Notes: generated from the letters alone by a model not told the origin. DNA of 64,000 nt from an uncultured Alphaproteobacteria bacterium (GCA_902521485.1 CABYRQ010000001.1:62001-126000), one strand, 5' to 3'; shown: positions 34,503-47,283, numbered from the stretch's first letter. Numbers and translations are program-made.

Positions 34503-35279
34503 CTACAAATCTTGAATGCTCATTCCTACATTGTTATAGCCATTATCTACATAAAGAATTTCACCTGTAACGCCTTTAGAAAGATCGCTCATTAAGTAAA
34601 TAGATGACTTACCAATATCTTCCAATGACAATGGTTTTTTTATAGGAGAATTTTCAATAGTATAATTATAAATCTTCCTTGATTTGTTTATAACGGCACC
34701 TGCTAAGGTTCTCATCGGGCCAGCTGAAATTGCATTAACTCTAATACCTCTGTCACCCATATCAACAGCAAGATACTTTATAGAGGCTTCCAATGCAGCC
34801 TTTGCAACACCCATTACATTATAACTTTGCATATATCTTGTGGACCCATAATAAGTAAGGGCCATGATTGATGCACCATCATTCATTTTTGGCGAAAGCA
34901 TCCTCACCATTTCAGTTAAAGAGTATGCAGAAATATGTAGTGTTTTAAGAAAATTTTCTCTAGTGGTATTTAAATATTTACCTGATAGCTCATTTTTATC
35001 TGAATAGGCAACGGCATGGACAAAAAAATCAATATTACCCTCAATTCCATTACAAACATTTTCAAGAGAAGATGTGTCAGATACATCACAAGGCATAATT
35101 CCTAAGCAGTTAATTTTCTCAGATAGGGGTTCAACTCTTTTTTTTATTGAGTCATTCTGATAGGTTAAATACATACTTGCACCTTCATCACTCAAGGACT
35201 TTGCAATGCCCCACGCAATAGAATGATCATTGGCTATACCAACAACCAATCCTTTTTTGCCCTCTAAAATTTTACTCAT
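34503..35279 (-). CDS. fabI: Enoyl-ACP reductase FabI
   Basis: 258-residue short-chain dehydrogenase. The FabI nucleotide motif is [17 protein letters not shown] (instead of the common TGxxxGIG), and the catalytic Tyr-x6-Lys is in YNVMGVAK. It reduces trans-2-enoyl-ACP in the last step of each fatty acid cycle. Overlaps fabB by 8 bases; fabA-fabB-fabI form one tight minus-strand unit. Confidence 0.95.
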   Translation of the reverse strand: MSKILEGKKGLVVGIANDHSIAWGIAKSLSDEGASMYLTYQNDSIKKRVEPLSEKINCLGIMPCDVSDTSSLENVCNGIEGNIDFFVHAVAYSDKNELSGKYLNTTRENFLKTLHISAYSLTEMVRMLSPKMNDGASIMALTYYGSTRYMQSYNVMGVAKAALEASIKYLAVDMGDRGIRVNAISAGPMRTLAGAVINKSRKIYNYTIENSPIKKPLSLEDIGKSSIYLMSDLSKGVTGEILYVDNGYNNVGMSIQDL

Positions 35280-36489
35280 TAAAGCTAGTTAGATAAATAG
35301 ATGCATTTGTTCCGCCAAAACCAAAACTATTTGAAAGTATGGAATTGATTTTGATATCATTTTTATTCTCTAAGAGAATGTTCATTCCTTCAGCCTTTTC
35401 ATCTAAGTTTGTAATATTGGCCGACTCAACCATAAAATCATTTTCCATCATTAAAAGAGAGTAAACGGCCTCTTGCACACCAGTTGCCCCTAATGAATGA
35501 CCCGTTAGTGATTTTGTAGAGCTGGTTGGAGGAATGCTATCTCCAAAAACCTCTTTAATACCTTGTAACTCAATCATGTCTCCGACAGGTGTTGATGTTC
35601 CATGAGCGTTGATATAATCAACAGGTCTACCCTGTGTTGCCATCTGCATACACCTTACTGCCCCTTCTCCAGAGGGTTGAACCATGTCATATCCATCTGA
35701 AGTCTGACCGAAACCTTGAATTTCTGCAACAATATTGGCCCCTCTTGCTTTTGCACTATCAAGGCTCTCAACTACTAAAACACCTGCACCTCCCCCAATG
35801 ACAAACCCATCTCTTGAGGAGTCGTAAGCTCGAGAAGCAACCTCAGGTGTTTCATTATATTTACTTGATAAAGCACCCATAGCATCAAATAAAATTGACA
35901 TTGTCCAATGTGTTTCTTCGCCACCACCAGCAAATACAATCTCTTGTTGCCCATGTCTAATAAGATCATAAGCATTGCCAATGCAGTGCAAACTTGTCGA
36001 ACAAGCTGAACTAATGGAGTAATTTACACCTTTAATTTTAAAAGGAGTTGCTAAAGTAGCAGAATTTCCTGATGCCATTGTTCTAGTAACCATATAAGGT
36101 CCAATTTTTTTAACACCTTTTTCTCTCGCTATATCAAATGCTTGTTGTAGTTGATACGTTGAAGGCCCACCTGATCCCATCACTAACCCGGTATTAACAT
36201 TAGATATAAGTTCCTCATCAAGACCTGAATGTTCAATTGCCTCTCTCATTGCAATATAATTGTATGCTGCGCCTTCCCCCATAAAACGCAAAATTTTTCG
36301 ATCTACATTTTCTTCAATATTTATTTTAGGTTTTCCATGTACATGACTTCTCATTCCAAGCTCTTCATATTCCTTGCAATGACTAATCCCAGATTTCACA
36401 TCTCTTAAGCTCTGTAAAACTTCTTTTTTATTATCTCCTATACAAGAAACAATACCGTATCCAGTAACGACAACTCTTTTATTACTCAT
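35272..36489 (-). CDS. fabB: 3-oxoacyl-ACP synthase I FabB
   Basis: 405 residues, thiolase-fold condensing enzyme. The active Cys is C163 ([10 protein letters not shown]), at the same number as E. coli FabB; catalytic His residues lie in [11 protein letters not shown] and [11 protein letters not shown]. Next to fabA, it elongates the cis-3-decenoyl-ACP made by FabA, so the cell can make unsaturated fatty acids anaerobically by the FabA/FabB route. FabB rather than FabF is supported by this context. Overlaps fabA and fabI by 8 bases each. Confidence 0.95.
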   Translation of the reverse strand: MSNKRVVVTGYGIVSCIGDNKKEVLQSLRDVKSGISHCKEYEELGMRSHVHGKPKINIEENVDRKILRFMGEGAAYNYIAMREAIEHSGLDEELISNVNTGLVMGSGGPSTYQLQQAFDIAREKGVKKIGPYMVTRTMASGNSATLATPFKIKGVNYSISSACSTSLHCIGNAYDLIRHGQQEIVFAGGGEETHWTMSILFDAMGALSSKYNETPEVASRAYDSSRDGFVIGGGAGVLVVESLDSAKARGANIVAEIQGFGQTSDGYDMVQPSGEGAVRCMQMATQGRPVDYINAHGTSTPVGDMIELQGIKEVFGDSIPPTSSTKSLTGHSLGATGVQEAVYSLLMMENDFMVESANITNLDEKAEGMNILLENKNDIKINSILSNSFGFGGTNASIYLTSFNE

Positions 36490-36997
36490 TGAATAAACCC
36501 ACTCTTAAATCATTGGCATGGTAAATTATTTTTTCTTTGTGAATTATCTGTCCATCTCCATACCCTATTGATAACCCTTTTTTATTTAAAGATTTTTTTA
36601 AACTAACTTTATATTTTATTAATTCTTTGTCCGGTTTTATTTCTTCAACAAATTTTATTTCCCCAACACCCAAAGCACGACCTTTTCCAGGATACCCAAG
36701 CCAACCTAGATAAAAACCCAACATTTGCCATAAAGCGTCAAGACCCAAACATCCTGGCATTATAGGATCACCCAAGAAATGACATTTAAAGAACCATAAA
36801 TCTGCATTTATATCCAGTTCAGCAGTTATCTCTCCTTTTCCATGTACCCCGCCATCTTTATTGACATTAGTGATGCGATCAAACATAAGCATAGGAGGTG
36901 CTGGTAGTTGGGCATTTCCCTTTCCAAATAAATTTCCTTTACCACACTCAATGATTTCTTCATAACTATAACTAGATTGAGGTGTAAATGTATTCAT
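36482..36997 (-). CDS. fabA: 3-hydroxydecanoyl-ACP dehydratase/isomerase FabA
   Basis: 171 residues of hot-dog fold. Catalytic H73 in [13 protein letters not shown] and D87 in [10 protein letters not shown] correspond to His70 and Asp84 of E. coli FabA. It dehydrates and isomerises the C10 intermediate, the branch point to unsaturated fatty acids. First gene of the fabA-fabB-fabI run, one base after the MoeB/ThiF-like gene's stop. Confidence 0.96.
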   Translation of the reverse strand: MNTFTPQSSYSYEEIIECGKGNLFGKGNAQLPAPPMLMFDRITNVNKDGGVHGKGEITAELDINADLWFFKCHFLGDPIMPGCLGLDALWQMLGFYLGWLGYPGKGRALGVGEIKFVEEIKPDKELIKYKVSLKKSLNKKGLSIGYGDGQIIHKEKIIYHANDLRVGLFNE

Positions 36998-36998
36998 C

Positions 36999-37742
36999 TT
37001 AATGAGGACAATCTTTAATACTTAATTGTAGTTTGTTTATGTCTGAAGTCAAAAGGTCTATTAAATTGATTTCACTTTTCAATTGAGTTTTTATTTTGGC
37101 AAGGGCAAATATAATTTTCATACAAGCAAAACTAGTAACAAATCCTGCAACTGGACCTATCATTGCACTGTTAAGACAACGGTGAGTCTGATCAGCTTTA
37201 GGAAATAGACACTCAAAACATGATGGATTATTTTCTTCAATGTTTTGTGCAAAGTATATACCCTCTGAAGAGTTAATTGATATGGATACAAATGAAATTT
37301 TATTAGCTTTAGAATATTTTGAAGAAAAAATTTTGTTCTGATGATTATCCGTGCAATCAAATATTAAATCAAAATTATTATTTGGATTTTTTTTTATGAA
37401 AGACTGAAAATTTAAAGAATGCTCTTTTATTATTGTTGAGTCATTTATATTTTTAAGCTTATGTTTTGAAGTATTTGATTTAAATTTACCAACATCATCT
37501 TTATCATAATTAATTTGACGATGTATATTTGACTTCTCTATAATATCATTATCAACAAGATGAATTTCACCAACCCCAGCTCGAACAAGATATTGAGATG
37601 CAACAGTTCCCAGAGCGCCTAAGCCAATTATACAAATTTTTTTCTTAGAGATATTTATTTGCCCCTCTTCATTTATTCCAGGAACTAAAATTTGTCTTCC
37701 AAACTCTTCAATCAGTTTTTCACTCTGTTCCTGTTGATCCAA
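36999..37742 (-). CDS. ThiF/MoeB/HesA-family adenylyltransferase (E1-like)
   Basis: About 247 residues. The ATP-binding G-x-G-x-x-G is in IIGLGALGTVASQYL, followed by LVDNDIIEKSNIHRQINY and DCTDN, standard for the family; a zinc-type Cys region appears as PSCFECLFP. Family members adenylate the C-terminal Gly-Gly of MoaD or ThiS, or act on cysteine or tRNA substrates. Neither sulfur-carrier gene is nearby, so the pathway is open. Several GTG starts lie within the dut 3' end; the TTG at 37742 has a good GGGGGA site nine bases upstream and gives a family-like N-terminus. It overlaps dut by 23 bases. Confidence 0.82.
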   Translation of the reverse strand: MDQQEQSEKLIEEFGRQILVPGINEEGQINISKKKICIIGLGALGTVASQYLVRAGVGEIHLVDNDIIEKSNIHRQINYDKDDVGKFKSNTSKHKLKNINDSTIIKEHSLNFQSFIKKNPNNNFDLIFDCTDNHQNKIFSSKYSKANKISFVSISINSSEGIYFAQNIEENNPSCFECLFPKADQTHRCLNSAMIGPVAGFVTSFACMKIIFALAKIKTQLKSEINLIDLLTSDINKLQLSIKDCPH

Positions 37743-38163
37743 AACCACCACTCCCCCTCTCACTTTCACTTAAATCACTTACCAGTTCAAAATTAACCTT
37801 TTCATATTTTGACACAACCATTTGTGCAATCCTCATTTTATCTTCAATTTCAAACATTTTTGATCCATGATTTATTAAAATCACTTTTATTTCCCCTCGA
37901 TAGTCCGCATCTATAGTTCCTGGACTGTTAAGAACAGTAATATAGTTTTTCACAGCCAGTCCACTTCGAGGCCTAATTTGAACTTCTAATCCATTTGGAA
38001 TTTCAAAAAATAATCCAGTTCCAATTAGTTTTGTTTCTTTTGGTAGTATGCTAACTTTTCCATTAGGTAAGAATGCTCTAATATCCATCCCTGCACTAGA
38101 TGATGTCTCATAAGTTGGAAGAATTACGTTATCGTTTATTTTTTTTACTTTTATATGAACCAT
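37720..38163 (-). CDS. dut: dUTP diphosphatase
   Basis: 147 residues from the ATG at 38163, the normal trimeric dUTPase size. The five motifs are present: AGMDIRAF, PRSGLAVKNYITVLNSPGT (motifs 2-3 with catalytic Asp nearby), DYRGEIKVILIN and the glycine-rich C-terminal arm RGSGGFGSTG. It hydrolyses dUTP to dUMP, keeping uracil out of DNA and supplying dTMP synthesis. The upstream extension to 38208 lies inside coaB and is not family-like. The dut-coaBC-ubiE-mutM neighbourhood is typical of alphaproteobacteria. Confidence 0.95.
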   Translation of the reverse strand: MVHIKVKKINDNVILPTYETSSSAGMDIRAFLPNGKVSILPKETKLIGTGLFFEIPNGLEVQIRPRSGLAVKNYITVLNSPGTIDADYRGEIKVILINHGSKMFEIEDKMRIAQMVVSKYEKVNFELVSDLSESERGSGGFGSTGTE

Positions 38164-38164
38164 C

Positions 38165-38803
38165 CTAATTTTCTCTATTGCTAATGTATTTAATAATTTT
38201 ATTTGCAAAAATCGTTTTACTTACATTTCCTAAATTTAAAAAGTCACCTGACTTTCCAATTAAAATACCATTATTGTATTTTGAATTAAAAATTTTATTT
38301 TCAGCTGTTGGAAAGTTCAAAACTAGATAATCACAATTTTTGGAAAGCAATTTTTTTTTTGCATTTTGAAATACATCATCTGTTTCATAAGCAAATCCGA
38401 CTGTAACCTTAGGTTTATATTTTCCAAATGACATTGATTTTAAAATATCAGGGTTATTGATTAATTTTAAAGACATTCCGTTCTTTTTCTTAATTTTCAG
38501 TTTATTATATTTTTTAGCTTTATAATCACTTACCGCAGCATTAAAAATCCCTAAGTCGATAGACTTATATTTTTTTGCTTCTTTTAACATTTCATCTGCT
38601 GTAGGAGTGAAGATAAATTTAACATTTTTTGAAACTATTTGTTTTGTTTGAAGATATCCATGTAAACAAATAACTTTATAATTAAATTTTAATAGGCTTT
38701 TTATTAAAGCTATGCCTTGCCGACCTGATGACTCATTTGACATATATCTTACTGGATCTATATACTCTCGAGTGCACCCAATAGTTATTAATGCGTGTTT
38801 CAA
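38165..38803 (-). CDS. coaB: Phosphopantothenate-cysteine ligase (CoaB part of split CoaBC)
   Basis: 212 residues corresponding to the C-terminal half of CoaBC: ALITIGCTREYIDPVRYMSNESSG (nucleotide-binding start), NAAVSDYKAKKYNKLKIKK with the conserved Lys pair, and VGFAYETDD. It joins cysteine to phosphopantothenate with CTP or ATP. It begins at a TTG that follows the coaC stop codon TAA directly and in the same frame, so the two genes are one CoaBC frame broken by a single stop at the domain boundary. Confidence 0.87.
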   Translation of the reverse strand: MKHALITIGCTREYIDPVRYMSNESSGRQGIALIKSLLKFNYKVICLHGYLQTKQIVSKNVKFIFTPTADEMLKEAKKYKSIDLGIFNAAVSDYKAKKYNKLKIKKKNGMSLKLINNPDILKSMSFGKYKPKVTVGFAYETDDVFQNAKKKLLSKNCDYLVLNFPTAENKIFNSKYNNGILIGKSGDFLNLGNVSKTIFANKIIKYISNREN

Positions 38804-39322
38804 TTACTTAAGTTGACTAATTATTTCACTAGGATCAACTAATCGACCACTACCATATTCACCACAAGCTAAAGATCCATCATCTGGGCCAATAAAATGA
38901 TGACCAATTTTCCTTAAATAGTCCACATTGTCTTGAATAATTCGATTAGCCCACATTTCTTTATTCATTGCAGGTGCAAAATATATAGGTTTGTTTGCAG
39001 CAATCATACATGTCAGAGCTAGGTCATCACAAAAGCCTTTTGCAAATTTTGAAATTATATTAGCTGTCGCAGGGTAAACAATAATATGAGTATTATCTCG
39101 TGCTAATTTTATGTGACCAATTTTTTTTTCCATATCCAAATCAAAGAGCTCTGAATACACTGGCTTATTGGAAATTGTTTCAAGTAGTAGTTTAGAAATA
39201 AACTCATAAGTGTTTTTTGTTGCAATAACTTCATATTCAATTGCTTTTTTTTGGCACTCACGAATTAGATCTAAAGATCTATAACAGCCAACACTCCCCG
39301 TTATTATTATTAAAATTTTCAT
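38804..39322 (-). CDS. coaC: Phosphopantothenoylcysteine decarboxylase (CoaC part of split CoaBC)
   Basis: 172-residue flavoprotein matching the N-terminal half of CoaBC: ILIIITGSVGCYRSLDLI at the start, the active His in KIGHIKLARD, PATANIISKFAKGFCDDL, the PAMN motif in YFAPAMNKEMW and the flexible-flap Cys in SLACGEYGSGRL. It decarboxylates PPC to 4'-phosphopantetheine on the coenzyme A route. The ATG overlaps the ubiE stop by 4 bases (ATGA). The stop TAA abuts coaB in frame. Confidence 0.9.
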   Translation of the reverse strand: MKILIIITGSVGCYRSLDLIRECQKKAIEYEVIATKNTYEFISKLLLETISNKPVYSELFDLDMEKKIGHIKLARDNTHIIVYPATANIISKFAKGFCDDLALTCMIAANKPIYFAPAMNKEMWANRIIQDNVDYLRKIGHHFIGPDDGSLACGEYGSGRLVDPSEIISQLK

Positions 39323-40020
39323 TTTTTCTGCACTATATATATGCTGTTAGCTCCAGAAATGAAATCAATAGTTTTAATATGAGAAAAACCTGTATTTATC
39401 AGTTCTTTAAGAAGGTTATTTTGATTAGGAAAAGAAATAATACTGTCAGCTAGGTATTTATAACTATGTCTATCATTGGAGATAATGCTACCGGTAAAAG
39501 GTAAAACATATTTTAAAAATTTTTTGTATGGATTTTTTAATAAATCTCTTTTTGGAATACCAAATTCCATAATAAAAAAATAACCATTTTTTTTAAGACA
39601 TCTATAAATCTCAGAAAAACCATTTTTTCGTTTTTTAAAATTTCTTACACCGTAAGTACATGTTATAATTTGAAAAAAATTTTTCTTATACGGCAAATTT
39701 TCTGCATAACCAACTTCGTAATTAATTATTTTAGAACTATTTTTTTTTCTAGATATATTATGCATTTCAGAAATTGGGTCTAAAGCATAAAGATTTTTTG
39801 AAATAGGAAGCAAATTAAAAATATCTCCACTGCCACTTGCAATGTCTAAAATTTTCTCATTGTCAGTAAGTTTTGATAATACAAGATCAACAAAATATTT
39901 TTTCCAAAGTCTATGTATGCCAAAACTCATAATATCGTTCATTAGGTCATATTTTGCATGAGATACATTTTCAAAAATATCTGTAATATTATAATGATTT
40001 GAATTATTTTTAGTTATCAT
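39319..40020 (-). CDS. ubiE: Ubiquinone/menaquinone C-methyltransferase UbiE
   Basis: About 233 residues from the ATG at 40020. The UbiE signature YDLMNDIMSFGIHRLWKK is close to the N-terminus; SAM motif I is ILDIASGSGDIF, and TCTYGVRNFKKR and FGIPKRD follow. It methylates the quinone ring in respiratory quinone synthesis. A longer frame reaching 40098 exists, but its extra residues lie within mutM and are not family-like. The start codon shares two bases with the divergent mutM start (CATG). Confidence 0.92.
   Translation of the reverse strand: MITKNNSNHYNITDIFENVSHAKYDLMNDIMSFGIHRLWKKYFVDLVLSKLTDNEKILDIASGSGDIFNLLPISKNLYALDPISEMHNISRKKNSSKIINYEVGYAENLPYKKNFFQIITCTYGVRNFKKRKNGFSEIYRCLKKNGYFFIMEFGIPKRDLLKNPYKKFLKYVLPFTGSIISNDRHSYKYLADSIISFPNQNNLLKELINTGFSHIKTIDFISGANSIYIVQKK
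39968..39995 (+). promoter_or_regulatory. Candidate mutM promoter inside ubiE
   Basis: TTTTCA (39968-39973), 16 bases, then a perfect TATAAT (39990-39995) on the plus strand, all within the first codons of ubiE. A start about seven bases downstream would leave a leader of around 17 bases before the mutM ATG at 40019. Because ubiE and mutM have no spacer, a promoter in this position is expected. Confidence 0.55.
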
Positions 40021-40837
40021 GCCTGAATTACCTGAAGTAGAAACCACAATAAGATATTTAAAGTCAAAAGTTAAAGGAAAAAAAATTATTTCTATCAATA
40101 GGTCACAAAAAAAACTAAGGAAAAATTTAAACTTTAAAGATCTTGAGCAAATATCTCAGAAAAAAATCATATCCGTTGAACGTTTTGCAAAATACATAAT
40201 CATAGGATTAGAAAATAATAATTACCTAATTATTCATTTGGGAATGAGCGGTCGATTAAAGTTTTATTTAAACGAGAATTATAAAAAAGAAAAACATGAT
40301 CATGTTGTTCTACAATTTAACGAATTTAAAATTATTTTTAATGATCCTCGCAGGTTTGGCATGTTTTTTAGACTTAAAGATTCAAAAGAAGTTAAATTTT
40401 TTTTTAATAAATATGGCACTGACTTACTAGTCAACAAAGTTAATTTAAATAAGATATACAATATACTTATAAAGAAAAAAATTTCTTTGAAACAAGCTCT
40501 CCTAGATCAAAGTTTAATAGTGGGTATTGGAAACATATACGCTAATGAGGCTCTTTTTCACTCAAGGTTAAATCCTCAAAGACTTACACACACACTTAAA
40601 AAAGCTGAAATATCTAAGTTATTAAGCTCTTGTAAATTTGTATTGAAATTATCTTTAAAAAATGGTGGCTCTTCAATAAATGATTATAAATCCCCAGATG
40701 GAACCCTCGGAAGTTTTCAAAGTTTATTTAAGGTTTATCAAAAGAAACATGTTATATACAAAAAAAAGACCTATAAGATAAAAAAAATCATCCAAAATGG
40801 GCGTTCAACTTTTTTTTCACCTGCTTTACAAAAATAA
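40019..40837 (+). CDS. mutM: Formamidopyrimidine-DNA glycosylase lacking zinc-finger cysteines
   Basis: 272 residues. The catalytic N-terminus MPELPEVETT (P2 nucleophile, E3, E6) is intact, as are HLGMSGRLKFYL with the minor-groove Lys and the helix-two-turn-helix (QALLDQSLIVGIGNIYANEAL). The C-terminal beta hairpin keeps NGRSTFFSP with the phosphate-contacting Arg (R262), but none of the four zinc Cys is present: the protein has one Cys in total, well before this region. It therefore resembles a zincless finger as in NEIL1. It removes 8-oxoguanine and other oxidised bases. Confidence 0.93.
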   Translation: MPELPEVETTIRYLKSKVKGKKIISINRSQKKLRKNLNFKDLEQISQKKIISVERFAKYIIIGLENNNYLIIHLGMSGRLKFYLNENYKKEKHDHVVLQFNEFKIIFNDPRRFGMFFRLKDSKEVKFFFNKYGTDLLVNKVNLNKIYNILIKKKISLKQALLDQSLIVGIGNIYANEALFHSRLNPQRLTHTLKKAEISKLLSSCKFVLKLSLKNGGSSINDYKSPDGTLGSFQSLFKVYQKKHVIYKKKTYKIKKIIQNGRSTFFSPALQK

Positions 40838-40842
40838 AAAAA

Positions 40843-40851
40843 TGTGTATAA
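40843..40851 (-). promoter_or_regulatory. DnaA-box consensus match upstream of rpsT-dnaA
   Basis: TGTGTATAA on the plus strand is TTATACACA on the minus strand, a full match to the DnaA box TTATNCACA. It lies in the 59-base spacer between mutM and rpsT, about 420 bases before dnaA. A few matches are expected by chance in a window this size, so only the location makes it notable. Confidence 0.4.
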
Positions 40852-40896
40852 GTTATTAACGCTTTTAGACGAACAACCTGTTAATAATATTTTTAT

Positions 40897-41163
40897 ATGC
40901 CACAACATAAATCAGCAAAAAAAAGACTTCGACAGTCTGATAGAAAAAAAACAGTTAACAAAGCTGTAAAATCAAATGTTTCAACCCAACTAAAGGCAAT
41001 TGATAAACTCATTAAAGATAAAAAGGTAGAGGAATCAATGGCGAAACTAAAAGTAGTTATGTCTGTATTGCATAAATCTACTAAAAAGAAAATTATGCAC
41101 CTTAATAAGGCATCTAGAACTATCTCAAAACTACAAAAAGATATAACTGCAATTTCAAAATAA
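40897..41163 (+). CDS. rpsT: 30S ribosomal protein S20
   Basis: 88 residues, very Lys/Arg-rich and helical: MPQHKSAKKRLRQSDRKK, with HLNKASRTISKLQKDI at the end, as in S20. It binds 16S rRNA. No clear ribosome-binding sequence precedes the ATG. It lies just upstream of dnaA, an arrangement common in alphaproteobacteria. Confidence 0.95.
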   Translation: MPQHKSAKKRLRQSDRKKTVNKAVKSNVSTQLKAIDKLIKDKKVEESMAKLKVVMSVLHKSTKKKIMHLNKASRTISKLQKDITAISK

Positions 41164-41269
41164 TTTTTTTTTTCAAGCAATTTTTTTTAAAAAAAACATT
41201 TTTTTTTATTCCTCTTTTTTAACTTTTCATGCTTAAATAGCGCATCTTTTAGAGGAAGGAATTAAGTTA
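41164..41269 (+). promoter_or_regulatory. T/A-tract spacer and dnaA promoter region
   Basis: 106 bases between rpsT and dnaA. A T10 run follows the rpsT stop, then a perfect T8A8 palindrome (41181-41196) and another T-run (41199-41207). These could form an A-T-only hairpin ending rpsT, or a bent, easily melted segment. Further on, TTTTCA (about 41225) and TTAAAT (about 41234) may belong to a dnaA promoter, and GAGGAAGG just before the GTG at 41270 is the ribosome site. Confidence 0.45.
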
Positions 41270-42637
41270 GTGGAAGACGAAAAGCATCAAGGTGGCATAG
41301 ATGTGTCCTGGCCGCAGATCACATCTGAATTAAAAAAATCACTTGATAAAGATACTTTTCAAAACTGGATTAAACCGATTTATTTTGAGTCTTTAATTGA
41401 CACTTCTCTTACTCTCTCAGTTCCAACTAGGTTTTTACGCGACTGGATAATAAAAAATTATGCTTCTGTTATAAAAAAAGCTTATATGGATCAAGGCCAT
41501 AGCATTGATAAATTAGCTATACTCGTTAAAGAGAATAATAATCGAATTATTCCAGGCACAGAAGTTATCTATGAAGATAAAGATGATGATGAAGACACAT
41601 ATTACGATGATATTTCTGCACCACTAGATCCAAAATTTACTTTCGATAATTTTATAGTAGGTAAACCCAACGAGCTCGCGTACGCAGCAGCTCAACGTGT
41701 AGCACAATCGGAAGTTGTAAGCTTTAATCCATTATTTTTGTATGGAGGTGTTGGATTAGGAAAAACACATTTAATGCATGCAGTTGCTTGGAATATTAAA
41801 AAAAGAAATCCCAAAAAAAATGTTGTGTATCTAACAGCTGAAAAATTTATGTATCAGTTTATTAAAGCTCTTAGATTTAAAAATATCATGAGTTTTAAAG
41901 AACAATTTAGATCAGTAGATGTTCTAATGATTGATGATGTGCAATTTATTATTGGTAAAGATAACACTCAGGAAGAATTCTTTCATACTTTCAATACTTT
42001 AATCGATAAAAAAAGACAAATTATTATTTCAGCTGATAAATCCCCTGCTGATCTTGATGGATTAGAGGACAGATTAAAGTCCAGATTAGGCTGGGGATTA
42101 GTAGCGGATATACATCCCTTAACTTATGAATTACGATTAGGTATTCTGCAGGCTAAAGCTGAACAAAAATCACTTAATCTAAAACAAGAAGTGATGGAAT
42201 TTTTAGCAAATAAGATCACAAATAATGTCAGAGAAATGGAAGGTGCCCTGAATAGATTAGCAGTTCATGCTTCAATTCAGGACTCAGAAATCTCTGTCGA
42301 TCTAGTAAAAGACGTTTTAAAAGATTTACTGAGGACTAATTCAAGAAAAATAACAATTGATGAAATTCAAAAGAAAGTTGTTGAGCATTACAATATTAAA
42401 CTTTCAGATATGCATTCACCGAGAAGATCAAGGTCTGTTGCGCGTCCAAGACAAGTTGCAATGTATTTAGCAAAGTCCATTACTACTAGATCTTTACCTG
42501 AAATTGGTAGAAAATTTGGTGGTAGAGATCACACCACAGTTATTCATGCAATTAAGACTATTGAAGAGATTATGGTAAATGATCCTAACCTAGCAGAAGA
42601 TATTGAACTTCTGACTAGAATATTGCAAACTTCTTAA
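41270..42637 (+). CDS. dnaA: Chromosomal replication initiator DnaA
   Basis: 455 residues. Domain I (about 10-75), a short acidic linker, AAA+ domain III with Walker A GGVGLGKTHLMHA and Walker B VLMIDDVQF, and DNA-binding domain IV with the signature FGGRDHTTVIHAIKTIE. It opens the replication origin and regulates genes through DnaA boxes. Starts at GTG with GAGGAAGG upstream. dnaN begins directly after the stop codon. Confidence 0.97.
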   Translation: MEDEKHQGGIDVSWPQITSELKKSLDKDTFQNWIKPIYFESLIDTSLTLSVPTRFLRDWIIKNYASVIKKAYMDQGHSIDKLAILVKENNNRIIPGTEVIYEDKDDDEDTYYDDISAPLDPKFTFDNFIVGKPNELAYAAAQRVAQSEVVSFNPLFLYGGVGLGKTHLMHAVAWNIKKRNPKKNVVYLTAEKFMYQFIKALRFKNIMSFKEQFRSVDVLMIDDVQFIIGKDNTQEEFFHTFNTLIDKKRQIIISADKSPADLDGLEDRLKSRLGWGLVADIHPLTYELRLGILQAKAEQKSLNLKQEVMEFLANKITNNVREMEGALNRLAVHASIQDSEISVDLVKDVLKDLLRTNSRKITIDEIQKKVVEHYNIKLSDMHSPRRSRSVARPRQVAMYLAKSITTRSLPEIGRKFGGRDHTTVIHAIKTIEEIMVNDPNLAEDIELLTRILQTS

Positions 42638-43747
42638 ATGGATTTTAGAGTAAGTCGAGAGGCTTTTTTAAGAGTCTTAACTCACGTTAGTTCAATTGTT
42701 GATAGTAGATCTACAATTCCAATTCTTTCTAACATTTATATAAAATGCGATAATAACCAAATAGAAATTAGATCGACAGATATGGATATTTCCATCAGAG
42801 AATTCGTATCAACCGACTCTTCAAAAAATGGCGAAGCGACTGTAAATTCGAGAATTTTAACTGATATAATTCGTAAGACAAAAAAAAACTCTATTGTAAA
42901 ATGTAAACTAGAGGGAAACAGATTAATAATAAACTCTGATAATTCCGTTTTTGAATTAAATGCATTAACTGCTGATGAATTCCCAAAATTTGTTCCATTA
43001 GACTCAACAAACTCATTTGAATTATCAGTCTCTCAAATTAAAAGACTTTTTAATAAAACTAAATTTGCAATATCTGCAGAAGAGACAAGATACTACCTCA
43101 ATGGTATATACTTCCATACTGTTACGAACGGAACAAAATCAACTTTAAGATGTGTTGCTACTGACGGTCATAGACTAGCTAAGACAGAGCTTGATTTAAC
43201 AAATGTCATAAATATATCCGGAATTATACTACCAAGAAAACTTATACTCCAATTAGACCGTATTTTAGGTGATTTTGAGGGTAAGGTTAAAATAATATGT
43301 ACTGATACTCAAGTGAGTTTAGAAGCAGATAATTTCATAATAATAAGCAAACTAATAGATGGAACATTTCCAGATTATGAAAAAGTTATACCTGTATCCA
43401 ATGACAAATTATTACAAGTTGAGGCAGAGCCTTTTTTTAATGCCATTGATAGGGTTTCAACTGTTAATCAAGATAAAACACCAACGGTTAAGTTACAATT
43501 TGAAAATAATAGCATTAAGATAATGGCTACTAGCACTGACAGTAACAAAGGCGATGAAGAGGTTGCAGCAAATTACGCTGCCGATGGTCTTGAAATACTT
43601 TTTAATTCAAAATATATATTGGATTTACAAGATGTTGTTGAAGGAGACACTTTGATTTTAGAGTTACTAAATCAATCATCACCAGTAATAGTAAAGGACC
43701 CTAAAGATACAACAAGTCTATTTATTTTAATGCCTATGAGAGTTTAA
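42638..43747 (+). CDS. dnaN: DNA polymerase III sliding clamp (beta subunit)
   Basis: 369 residues forming the three tandem clamp domains; recognisable segments are HVSSIVDSRSTIPILSNIYI at the start, RCVATDGHRLAKTELDL at the second domain and the C-terminal VIVKDP..LFILMPMRV. It tethers polymerases to DNA. ATG immediately after the dnaA stop; recF begins directly after its own stop. Confidence 0.97.
   Translation: MDFRVSREAFLRVLTHVSSIVDSRSTIPILSNIYIKCDNNQIEIRSTDMDISIREFVSTDSSKNGEATVNSRILTDIIRKTKKNSIVKCKLEGNRLIINSDNSVFELNALTADEFPKFVPLDSTNSFELSVSQIKRLFNKTKFAISAEETRYYLNGIYFHTVTNGTKSTLRCVATDGHRLAKTELDLTNVINISGIILPRKLILQLDRILGDFEGKVKIICTDTQVSLEADNFIIISKLIDGTFPDYEKVIPVSNDKLLQVEAEPFFNAIDRVSTVNQDKTPTVKLQFENNSIKIMATSTDSNKGDEEVAANYAADGLEILFNSKYILDLQDVVEGDTLILELLNQSSPVIVKDPKDTTSLFILMPMRV

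Positions 43748-47283
<3,536 letters not shown>

Noticed and set aside
40021-40098. 26-residue N-terminal extension of UbiE
   Set aside because: It would be antisense to the conserved catalytic N-terminus of MutM and is not found in UbiE proteins.
41181-41207. Intrinsic terminator after rpsT
   Set aside because: The T8A8 palindrome could form a hairpin before a T-run, but with no G-C pair the stem would be weak; kept only as a possibility in the spacer entry.
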